A DNA stretch of 46,892 bases from Clostridiales bacterium (GTDB lineage: Bacteria > Bacillota > Clostridia > Peptostreptococcales > Anaerovoracaceae): contig JAAYDG010000017.1 of the NCBI GenBank assembly GCA_012729355.1, positions 1 to 46,892 of the forward strand, given 5' to 3'. Under the pieces are notes generated by a model. The model worked only from the letters and a program-made list of their open reading frames with translations, was not told the DNA's origin and searched no databases. The position numbers and the translations under genes are program-made. Positions 26,362-34,270 of this stretch are shown here, piece after piece. Within the stretch, counting starts at the first letter, position 1; the number at the start of each line of letters is the position of its first letter.

Positions 26362-28101
26362 TCAGTACATTTTTTCGTCGATCTCATCGTGCAATCGCTG
26401 AATGAGTTCCGGCAATGCCATAGGCGCCAGTTCTCCTTCCTTGCTGGAACGGACCGGATACAATCCGGATTCCATTTCCTTTTCACCGAGGACGATGATG
26501 TAGGCATCTCTCGCATTGCGCGCTTCTCTGATCTTATAGCCGATCTTCTCGTTCCGGCCGTCCAGTTCCGCGCGAAATCCTTCGGCAACGAATTTTTCTT
26601 TTAACTCTTCCGCAAAATCGTTAAACTTCTCCGTCACGGTGAGCAGTTTCACTTGAGTGGGCGCAAGCCAAAGCGGGAATTTTCCCTCGAAGTGTTCGAT
26701 CAGGATCCCGATAAACCGTTCCATGCTGCCGAAGATCGTCCTGTGGATCATCCCCGGCCGATGCTTTTCCCCATCCGGCCCCACATAAGTGATGTCAAAA
26801 CGCTGAGGCATCTGGAAATCCAGTTGGATCGTCCCGCATTGCCAGGTTCTGCCGATGCTGTCTTCCAGATGAAAGTCCAGTTTCGGACCGTAGAAAGCGC
26901 CGTCCCCCTCGTTTACTTTGTAAGGCAGTTTCAATTCATCCATCGCTTCTTGTAGCGCCTGCTCCGCACGGGCCCATTCTTCGGCAGACCCCATGGAATT
27001 CTCTGGGCGGGTCGAAAGTTCGATGCGGTAATTGAATCCGAAAACACCGTAGATATAGCCGATGAATTCAATCACACCCTTCAGCTCGTCCTTCGTCTGC
27101 TCCGGCAGCATATAGATGTGCGCATCATCCTGTGTAAAGGTCCGTACCCGCATGAGTCCGTGGAGCGCACCGGACAGTTCGTGGCGGTGCACCTGGCCCA
27201 ATTCGGCCACCCGCATGGGAAAGTCCCGGTAACTGTACATCTTGCGCTTGTAGGCCAGCAACGATCCCGGACAGTTCATGGGCTTGATGGCATAGTCTAT
27301 GTCGTCGATCCTGGTGAAATACATGTTCTCTTTGTAATGGTCCCAGTGCCCGGAGGTATGCCACAGTTCCTCGTTGAGAATCAGGGGTGTCTTGATCTCG
27401 TCGTATCCTCTCTCTGCGTGGGCTTTCCGCCAAAACGCTTCCAGCTCGTTCCGGATAATCATCCCTCTTGGCAGGAAGAACGGAAATCCGGGCCCTTCGT
27501 CCATGATGGCAAACAGGTCCATTTCCCTGCCGATTTTCCGGTGATCTCTTCGTTTGGCTTCTTCCAGCTTCTGCAGGTATTCGTCCAGCATGGATTTCTT
27601 GGGAAACGTGATACCGTAAATCCTTTGCAGCATCTTGTTTTTCTCGCTCCCGCGCCAATAGGCACCGGCTACGCTCAGCAGTTTGATCGCCTTGATACCG
27701 CCTGTGGAAGGCAAATGAGGGCCGGCGCAAAGGTCCGTGAAATCTCCCTGCTCATAAAACGTGATCCGGGCGTCTGCGGGGAGATCGTTGATCAGTTCGA
27801 CTTTGTACGCCTCGCCCCGCTCTTCCATAAACTGCACTGCGTCTTCCCTGCTGAGCTCTCTGCATACCAGCGGAAGGTTTTCCTTGACGATCGCCGCCAT
27901 CTCTTTTTCAATCGACAAAAGATCTTCTTCCGTAAACTTATGATCCAGATCGATGTCGTAATAAAACCCGTTGTCGATGGCCGGTCCGATGCCGAATTTC
28001 GCATCGGGGAACAATCGCTGAACGGCATGGGCCATAATATGTGACGATGTATGCCACAAGGCTTTCCTTTCTTCTTCTGTTTCAAAACGTAAATTTGCCA
28101 T
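26362..28101 (-). CDS. thrS: Threonyl-tRNA synthetase lacking the N-terminal TGS domain
   Basis: Begins directly with editing domain (HTSSHIMAHAVQRLFPDAKFGIGPAIDNGFYYD); catalytic MNCPGSLLAYK...GALHGLMRVRTFTQDDAHIY; C-terminal anticodon domain. Confidence 0.96.
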   Translation of the reverse strand: MANLRFETEEERKALWHTSSHIMAHAVQRLFPDAKFGIGPAIDNGFYYDIDLDHKFTEEDLLSIEKEMAAIVKENLPLVCRELSREDAVQFMEERGEAYKVELINDLPADARITFYEQGDFTDLCAGPHLPSTGGIKAIKLLSVAGAYWRGSEKNKMLQRIYGITFPKKSMLDEYLQKLEEAKRRDHRKIGREMDLFAIMDEGPGFPFFLPRGMIIRNELEAFWRKAHAERGYDEIKTPLILNEELWHTSGHWDHYKENMYFTRIDDIDYAIKPMNCPGSLLAYKRKMYSYRDFPMRVAELGQVHRHELSGALHGLMRVRTFTQDDAHIYMLPEQTKDELKGVIEFIGYIYGVFGFNYRIELSTRPENSMGSAEEWARAEQALQEAMDELKLPYKVNEGDGAFYGPKLDFHLEDSIGRTWQCGTIQLDFQMPQRFDITYVGPDGEKHRPGMIHRTIFGSMERFIGILIEHFEGKFPLWLAPTQVKLLTVTEKFNDFAEELKEKFVAEGFRAELDGRNEKIGYKIREARNARDAYIIVLGEKEMESGLYPVRSSKEGELAPMALPELIQRLHDEIDEKMY

Positions 28102-28119
28102 GTTGCTTCCTCCTGTAAT

Positions 28120-28346
28120 CAAAAGCCCCGAACACCTGACGGTGTTCGGGGCAAAAATGCGGTTCCACCCAAACGGAATACTTCATTTCCCTAACGACAG
28201 ATCCTGCCGGCGACCCTCATCGGGTGCAGCTCGGAGATGGTGGGCTTGTGCACTACCTGCAGACTCTTCCAGCCAAGGGAGTCCTTCTCTTGTGCAAGTC
28301 GTATGCGGCCTTTCTCGTCAATGCTTTTTACTGATTTGCGATAACA
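28120..28346 (-). ncRNA. T-box riboswitch upstream of thrS, probable ACC (Thr) specifier at 28239-28241
   Basis: T-box motif TTGGGTGGAACCGC (about 28159-28173) followed by terminator GCCCCGAACACCGTCAGGTGTTCGGGGC (28125-28152); stem I base GACGAGA/TCTCC with ...CCCACCATCTCCGAGCTGC; promoter TTGACA-N16-TATAAT (28352-28379). Confidence 0.93.
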
Positions 28347-28361
28347 AGGCTATTATACCGA

Positions 28362-28850
28362 TCAGAATGAACTTGTCAAGCCTCCCGCCCATTCATACAC
28401 GGCCGTCCGCCGAATCTCCGTCACGGACAGGAACGGAAGCCGGAACAAATCGCGGCCCTGATAGGAAAGAACTACTACCGCTGCAGGTTCGCCGGTTCCG
28501 ACTCCATGCGCTTCGGCTCCGCAATACCCTTTCACATCGTCAAATAAAATCAACTCCGCCGCAAGCTGCCCCGAAAGACCGAAATACGGACCGTCTTCCG
28601 CTTCCGCCAAAACATGCTCCACATAAGCTTCGGCGGAAGCGGAATCGATGCATATCCTGCCGAAAGAATATTCCGTTTCATCCCGAAGGAGGGCGGCCCC
28701 GGAGGCAGCCTCTTCCGCCAGTATTTTCAGTTGCTTCTGCAGAACCGCATAGCGATCCATATCGCTCCATTGGCACAGGAAGCTGATGTTGAGAATCAAA
28801 ATGGCAAAGAAAACAAGAAAAACTTTCAAACCCAGTCCTCTCCATGACAT
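28362..28850 (-). CDS. Predicted membrane-anchored TadE/G-like pseudopilin (last gene of Tad locus)
   Basis: N-terminal single TM (LGLKVFLVFFAILILNISFL) followed by a soluble domain; position in Tad locus. Confidence 0.5.
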   Translation of the reverse strand: MSWRGLGLKVFLVFFAILILNISFLCQWSDMDRYAVLQKQLKILAEEAASGAALLRDETEYSFGRICIDSASAEAYVEHVLAEAEDGPYFGLSGQLAAELILFDDVKGYCGAEAHGVGTGEPAAVVVLSYQGRDLFRLPFLSVTEIRRTAVYEWAGGLTSSF

Positions 28851-28868
28851 ATAGAGGCATCCATGGTG

Positions 28869-29300
28869 TCAAGGAAGCAGCTCGCTGGCAGTCCGGCTTT
28901 CGACGGTGAACATCAGACGGTTATCCTCCTCCCGAATGCCGAACAGCCTGGGCCCTGCCATGATCTGGCCCATGGGAACAGAAATCTTATAATAGATCAG
29001 ACCCCGCTCAAAGCCCGTTCCGTCGAAAACAGCATTCCCCTTGATTCGATATTGGGGTGAGTCGGTGGCTTCGATCAGCACCGATTCCGGGTCCAAATCC
29101 AGGATCTTCGAGATGTTGTCCCGCAGTTCGCTGCGAATCTGTTGAGTAAAGCAACCCTTTTGCCTGGCCTGCTCCCTGGCCACATAGACGCAATCCGACA
29201 GCAACCCGATCCGGGCGTGATTGATTTGATCCAAAGCGAATTGCATAAGAAAAATCAGGAGCAGAGGGAGAACAGCCAGCAACACGAGAAACTGTTTCAT
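28869..29300 (-). CDS. TadE-like minor pilin candidate
   Basis: MKQFLVLLAVLPLLLIFLMQFALDQINHARIGLLSDCVYVAREQARQKG; start corrected to 29300. Confidence 0.55.
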   Translation of the reverse strand: MKQFLVLLAVLPLLLIFLMQFALDQINHARIGLLSDCVYVAREQARQKGCFTQQIRSELRDNISKILDLDPESVLIEATDSPQYRIKGNAVFDGTGFERGLIYYKISVPMGQIMAGPRLFGIREEDNRLMFTVESRTASELLP

Positions 29301-29461
29301 GGGACGACCTCCGGAGAATCCTCCAGGCGGCGCACCTCGATCTCCTGCAGCCAAACTTGACGCAGCGTTGAGGCGACACTGCCGTGTCCCGATCCGGCGA
29401 TCATGGTAAAGAGCTGAAGCCCGAGGCACACGGCCGCAACGAGTACGATCAACTGTTTCAT
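29297..29461 (-). CDS. Small (54 aa) pilin-like membrane protein, absent from ORF track
   Basis: Own translation: MKQLIVLVAAVCLGLQLFTMIAGSGHGSVASTLRQVWLQEIEVRRLEDSPEVVP*; ATGA overlap with next gene. Confidence 0.6.
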   Translation of the reverse strand: MKQLIVLVAAVCLGLQLFTMIAGSGHGSVASTLRQVWLQEIEVRRLEDSPEVVP

Positions 29462-29476
29462 CGGATCTTTCCGTTC

Positions 29477-29632
29477 TTACTCGCCGGCGGCTTCGAATTC
29501 ACCGATAACGTTTCCGAGTTTACTGTCCACACTTTCTTTCATTTCACTGGCTTCTCCACCGAACCCCATCACGACGGTGCCAATGGCAATGCCGAGTATC
29601 ACTGTAGCGATCATTACGATCAATTGCTTCAT
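29477..29632 (-). CDS. Small (51 aa) pilin-like protein, candidate major pilin, absent from ORF track
   Basis: Own translation: MKQLIVMIATVILGIAIGTVVMGFGGEASEMKESVDSKLGNVIGEFEAAGE*; good SD (AGGAG upstream). Confidence 0.65.
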   Translation of the reverse strand: MKQLIVMIATVILGIAIGTVVMGFGGEASEMKESVDSKLGNVIGEFEAAGE

Positions 29633-29651
29633 GTTTTCTCCTTTCCGGCAA

Positions 29652-30299
29652 TCAAAGAATACCCATCAACAGCTCTCGCTGCTCTATAAAATAAGCCACA
29701 TAGATGAAATTCAGCAGAACGACCATACAGTTGAGGACGACAGGGAAATAGGCCAGATCGCTGATCCACTCGTCCTTCTTTTTCTGAAGCGTGCGCCGTT
29801 TTTGAAAAAGCAGATCCCGGTATGCTTCCACCGTGCTGAGCATTTCCCGGGGAGGGATCCGCTCCCATTCGGTAAAGAGCTTTGCCACGTCCCGCGCATA
29901 GTCCAGACCGAATGCGGCGTAAAATATCTCACCTGCCGCTTCATCTTCGCACAAACGCAGCCGATGAGCCATTTCCCAGAATACCTTTTGCAGATTATCC
30001 GACAGATCCGCCAATTCTTCCAGTAGCAATTCCCGGCTCATGGTTCTGTCCCTTCCCAAGGTGACGATGTTTTGCACATAAGCCAACGCTTCCGAAAGCT
30101 CTCGCTCGCGGAGAGCTCGCTTCCTCAACTCCGTATATTTTCCGAACAGCTGACACAATCGACTGCCGGCGACCCTTCGGCAAACGGATCCACCGTACGC
30201 AACACTCCTGCCGACGAGCCGGACCGGCTCCTTTCGGATCAGAGGAAAACATCCCGTCCAGAAAAGCGTATACGCAAATAAGAGTACCCGGAAGCTCAC
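29652..30299 (-). CDS. TadC-like membrane protein
   Basis: C-terminal T2SSF-like TM region; follows TadB-like gene. Confidence 0.55.
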   Translation of the reverse strand: MSFRVLLFAYTLFWTGCFPLIRKEPVRLVGRSVAYGGSVCRRVAGSRLCQLFGKYTELRKRALRERELSEALAYVQNIVTLGRDRTMSRELLLEELADLSDNLQKVFWEMAHRLRLCEDEAAGEIFYAAFGLDYARDVAKLFTEWERIPPREMLSTVEAYRDLLFQKRRTLQKKKDEWISDLAYFPVVLNCMVVLLNFIYVAYFIEQRELLMGIL

Positions 30300-30312
30300 A
30301 TCTTCCTCCTCG

Positions 30313-31260
30313 TCAATAATCGATCTTCTGGTTCCGGAGCAATTCCAAAGCGGCCAGATTGATCACAAAAAGAACCAGTGATGCCGTAAAAAACAAAAAC
30401 CCCTCCGGTGTGGTGAACTGATTCCGAAGCAACTCTGCCGGAGCCAACCCCAGGTAGAGAACTGAAATTCCCAGCGTCCCGATGTAAAGAACCGGCACAA
30501 GAAACAGTGTCATGCGGGCAGATTCGCTGTTCAGCCGGTCGCGTTCCTGGGCTCTGGTGTTGGCTTCGCTCAACTGGGCCGATATATCCCGAAGCCCTCC
30601 GGATACATCGATACCTTTTTCCGCGGCAAGCCGGATGCATACGCCGAGCATCTTTCCCCACACGGTACCGGCGGCAAAGGCGAATTGATCCACAGCTTCT
30701 CTCACCTCCGCCGGACTGCCGGTACTGCGCAGTTTCAGAAGCAGACGGTAAAGGAGTTTTCTGAATACAGGATAGTCTCCCTCTCCGTTCAAAACCGATT
30801 CGATCGCCACATAGATATTCTTATGATTCGTCCAGTAGTGGCGGTATAACTCCGACACTAAAGACAGCCCTTCCCGACTTCCCTTTTTCTGTTGCAGCTC
30901 CAGTTTGACGACCCAAAGAAGCAGGGGCAGAGACGTGGCAACACACGATAAGAAGAGGGATGCCGGCCATGAAAAAATACGCAGGGACAACAACATCATC
31001 AATGCAAACAAAAGGGCGAGGCCCGTAAAAATTACCCGTTCGTCCGGCGCATGGTGAAAGCTGGCGCTCAACACGTTTCGCACGTAGCGAACCATCGGCG
31101 TTATCTGGCCCTTTTGCCTGCGGGCTGCACGAAGCCGGTGTCGCATCGCACAACCAAGATGAAGCAGGCGAATGTGCTCTCGAAAAACACACAGCCATCC
31201 CGCCGCGAAGAGCAGGGTGATCAGCACGGTCGCGATCCATTCGATCCATCGGCTGCTCAT
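30313..31260 (-). CDS. TadB-like type II secretion system F domain protein
   Basis: T2SSF-like segment (VWGKMLGVCIRLAAEKGIDVSGGLRDISAQLSEANTRAQERDRLNSESARMTLFLVPVLYIGTLG); ATGA overlap with preceding gene. Confidence 0.7.
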   Translation of the reverse strand: MSSRWIEWIATVLITLLFAAGWLCVFREHIRLLHLGCAMRHRLRAARRQKGQITPMVRYVRNVLSASFHHAPDERVIFTGLALLFALMMLLSLRIFSWPASLFLSCVATSLPLLLWVVKLELQQKKGSREGLSLVSELYRHYWTNHKNIYVAIESVLNGEGDYPVFRKLLYRLLLKLRSTGSPAEVREAVDQFAFAAGTVWGKMLGVCIRLAAEKGIDVSGGLRDISAQLSEANTRAQERDRLNSESARMTLFLVPVLYIGTLGISVLYLGLAPAELLRNQFTTPEGFLFFTASLVLFVINLAALELLRNQKIDY

Positions 31261-32678
31261 ACCGTTCCGCATCCCTCTTCGTCGGCGTTTGGGTTGGCGA
31301 TCGGAGAAGCCACGATCAATTCTCGGAGGGACGACTGCATCTTATGCCAGGAGGCCGGATCAGACTCTGATGCGTAAGTCTGTTGACGAATCCCTTCTGT
31401 TTCGAAAAACGTCCAACTGTCTTCGACCACATCGTACGTACAAACCGTTCTCATGCGAATGATTCCTTTCTCGTCGCAGTTCATTTCATTGATGCTCTTC
31501 AACCGTTTTTCCCGCTTGTCCGTCAATTGGATGAAATGGAACAAATAATCGAATCCGGAGGCGACTCTTCGCATGGTCATGGTCAAATCGCCTCCGGTGG
31601 CCTGAACGATTTCGTCGGCCGCTTCCAGGGGAAACTGATTCGGATCACCGGAATGAAACGTCAGTTTCATACGTTTCGTGCCTTTCCCGGCGATCTTCAC
31701 AGCCGTGTTCAAAGCGATGCCGTCTCTTGCTTCCGCCAGGATGAAGTAGTCCGCATCGCTTCGAAGCAGGCTTTTGGATATCCTTAACAACTCCTGCCCA
31801 TCGGCAAGAAGTTGAAGAATAGGCGCTTCGGGCAAAATCATATGAAGAGGTATTTCCGGGTCGGTTTCCACCATGACCCCTTCCAGCGCAGGATCTTCGT
31901 AGCTTTGCCACGTCGTGAGAAAAGTGGTTTTCGCCGTCCGGACCGCCCCGAGAAACACCACATTGAATCCGATGCGCACCATGTGCCGAAACAGAGGAAT
32001 CGCTTCTTTCGGAATGGTCCTTCGACGGGCTTGTTCCTCAAAACTCAGGATCGGAATGATGTAGCGGCGAAACACGATGGCATCCTGCCCTTTTTTCGCC
32101 ATAGGTTCGGCAAAGATCGTCACACGGGTACCGTCCAGCAAATAAGTTTCGTGGTACGTTTTATCCAGTCTCTCCTCCGGATTCAGGAGCAGAAACGCGC
32201 GTATCAGTTGTTCTTTTCTTGCTTTTGCGATACGCTGGGGCTTGAGAACCATCCGCCCTTCCTCCATGAAATAGATCCGTTCTCCGATGATCTTGGCGGA
32301 ACTGCTGTGGGCGTATCCCGGTCCGAACCACTCGCCGACCCCTGCCAGTCCCCAGTTTTCGTGATAGATTCCATCCACCAGATCGCTGTACCATTCCGGG
32401 AAAGGGGTTCTTTCCGCACCCTTCCCACGGACAAGAGTCTCGATTCTGTCTTTGAAATAAGCTGTTTCTTTTTGATAGCCGATGATCGCTCTCTTTTGTA
32501 TGTCCAGAACGGATTTGGCATTTTCCTCTTCCTCCCATTCCGAGAAAAAGGCAGTTTTGATTTGATCGCATAATCCGACGAAATCCGTTGACTCGAACAA
32601 GGCGGAAGAATCGGAGCAACAACCATCCTTTTTTACGCTTCTGTTTTTGATGTATTCCTGAATTTCAAAAGATTCCAT
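31257..32678 (-). CDS. Divergent CpaF/TadA-type secretion ATPase
   Basis: FRHMVRIGFNVVFLGAVRTAKTTFLTTWQ (P-loop variant), DADYFILAEARDGIALNTAVKIAGKGTKRMKLTFHSGDPNQFP (Walker B/His-box region). Confidence 0.8.
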   Translation of the reverse strand: MESFEIQEYIKNRSVKKDGCCSDSSALFESTDFVGLCDQIKTAFFSEWEEEENAKSVLDIQKRAIIGYQKETAYFKDRIETLVRGKGAERTPFPEWYSDLVDGIYHENWGLAGVGEWFGPGYAHSSSAKIIGERIYFMEEGRMVLKPQRIAKARKEQLIRAFLLLNPEERLDKTYHETYLLDGTRVTIFAEPMAKKGQDAIVFRRYIIPILSFEEQARRRTIPKEAIPLFRHMVRIGFNVVFLGAVRTAKTTFLTTWQSYEDPALEGVMVETDPEIPLHMILPEAPILQLLADGQELLRISKSLLRSDADYFILAEARDGIALNTAVKIAGKGTKRMKLTFHSGDPNQFPLEAADEIVQATGGDLTMTMRRVASGFDYLFHFIQLTDKREKRLKSINEMNCDEKGIIRMRTVCTYDVVEDSWTFFETEGIRQQTYASESDPASWHKMQSSLRELIVASPIANPNADEEGCGTV

Positions 32679-33436
32679 GGACTCCGACTCCCTTCTGTGA
32701 TCGGCGCCGCACCGGCGTTGCGCAGAATCAAATTCGCCGTGCTTCGGACATCTTTTCCGAAATTTTTATCCCGATAGTGGATCAGCGAGCGCCCTTCCGC
32801 CTCAGCGACAAGCCCGAGGGGTGATTCCGAAACGACGAAGAAATCGCTCCAAAATCGATCCAATCGTTTGCGAAGATATCCCAAGGTGTAAGGATTTTCA
32901 TCCTGGTATCGATTGATCAGACATCCAAGTGTCGAAACATTGAGTTTCTGATATAAGGGCATCAGACGTTCAAACCGTCGGACCGCGCTTTCGGATTGTG
33001 TCATCACCAGAAAGATGCCGTCCGCCGCAAACAGGGATCCCAACGCAAGTCCGTGGCCGATCTGGCTTCCGCTGTCGCAGAGGATCAGATCAAAATAATG
33101 GCGCAACTGTTTCAGGAGCTGATCGGACAGATTCGGATGATATTTCCCGTCTCCGTCCAAAGGATCCGCCCCTAAAATATAATAGAGGTTATCCTGCCAT
33201 TTGGAGCGGGCCATGATCTCCTGGGGGTCGATCAATCCTTCGGCCAGTTCGGGCCGAATCCTGTCCATCGACTCCCCGGCACCCGAAGCATAATCGTTCC
33301 CGGAAGCACCTTCCGTATGAATGACAAGTACTTTCCAGTCGGGAATCTCTTTCGCAATGAACTCTGCGACTGACTGGCACAGCATGGATGTGCCGCACTT
33401 GTGATCCACGCCGAAAAAAGTATAGATCCCGCTCAT
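32633..33436 (-). CDS. CpaE/TadZ-like MinD-superfamily protein with degenerate P-loop
   Basis: MSGIYTFFGVDHKCGTSMLCQSVAEFIAKEIPDWKVLVIHTEG...YFDLILCDSGSQIGHGLALGSLFAADGIFLVMTQSESAVRRFERL. Confidence 0.75.
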   Translation of the reverse strand: MSGIYTFFGVDHKCGTSMLCQSVAEFIAKEIPDWKVLVIHTEGASGNDYASGAGESMDRIRPELAEGLIDPQEIMARSKWQDNLYYILGADPLDGDGKYHPNLSDQLLKQLRHYFDLILCDSGSQIGHGLALGSLFAADGIFLVMTQSESAVRRFERLMPLYQKLNVSTLGCLINRYQDENPYTLGYLRKRLDRFWSDFFVVSESPLGLVAEAEGRSLIHYRDKNFGKDVRSTANLILRNAGAAPITEGSRSPWNLLKFRNTSKTEA

Positions 33437-34071
33437 AATCCGCCCTCCATATACACGATCAGATCTCCCGGAACAGCTGAATGTTGACTTTGATAGATCT
33501 TCATATATTCCTCTGCAGTGCAGACGATCTCCAAACTGGCAGCGGGATCTGCATCCTCGTGTCGCTCTAGCAAATCGACGCTTCCTGAGTCAAAAGCCGG
33601 CAGTGATCTGCCTCCGCGATCTATTACATAGGCTACCCGATGAATGCCCATATCCTGCTCTGTGGACACCGAGAAAAGCCGCACAGCGTCCCCGGGTCTG
33701 ACTACGCTGCTCATCGCGCCGATCCATTGCTCGCAGATGGGGAAAATCGATTGATTGTGTTTGACGGTATTTCTTTCGCTTCGAAAGCAGCCGGAAGAAA
33801 GTTGTTGGTTGGCACACAGCGGAATCACAGCGATACATCCGACGACCTGCGTGGACGACTCTGGCATGAGCGCACCAGTCATCCTGTTTTCCGGCAAAAC
33901 GTGTATCGTGGTCAAATCTTGCGCCAGAACGGATTCCCCTGCGGCAATATCTCTCGAAGCAGCCAGTACGGGGGTCAACAAAAGCGCATCACGGCCGCGG
34001 ACTTCCCAAAAGACCATCACACCCAAACTGAAGATCATCAAGAACAATCCCAGTACGGTTTTCCGTTTCAT
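33433..34071 (-). CDS. CpaB/RcpC-like SAF-domain protein
   Basis: N-terminal TM then VLAASRDIAAGESVLAQDLTTIHVLPENRMTGALMPESSTQVVGCIAVIPLCANQQL; start 34071 with GGAGGTGCT SD. Confidence 0.75.
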   Translation of the reverse strand: MKRKTVLGLFLMIFSLGVMVFWEVRGRDALLLTPVLAASRDIAAGESVLAQDLTTIHVLPENRMTGALMPESSTQVVGCIAVIPLCANQQLSSGCFRSERNTVKHNQSIFPICEQWIGAMSSVVRPGDAVRLFSVSTEQDMGIHRVAYVIDRGGRSLPAFDSGSVDLLERHEDADPAASLEIVCTAEEYMKIYQSQHSAVPGDLIVYMEGGL

Positions 34072-34081
34072 AGCACCTCCG

Positions 34082-34152
34082 TTTCCATTATTTGTCATTA
34101 TCATACTGCCGGCGCGCCGTTTTGTCAAGTTATATTTTCCATTTTTGTCATT
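34082..34152. repeat. Near-identical direct repeats flanking the Tad promoter
   Basis: TTTCCATTATTTGTCATT (34082-34099) and TTTCCATTTTTGTCATT (34136-34152), 54 bp apart. Confidence 0.7.
34100..34128 (-). promoter_or_regulatory. Tad-locus promoter
   Basis: Minus strand TTGACA (34123-34128)-N17-TATGAT (34100-34105). Confidence 0.7.
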
Positions 34153-34270
34153 TATTAACATATATAAAGGGTTCCAGTCTTTTCCATGATATGATATAAT
34201 AATTTAATTCGTTTTCCCGGCCTCACAGAAAAGCGATACGTCGGGGAAAAATCGTAAGGAGGATCGAACC

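Noticed and set aside
28120-28346. Intergenic hairpins upstream of thrS as a novel RNA
   Set aside because: Explained by a T-box leader (GGGTGGAACCGC motif plus terminator).
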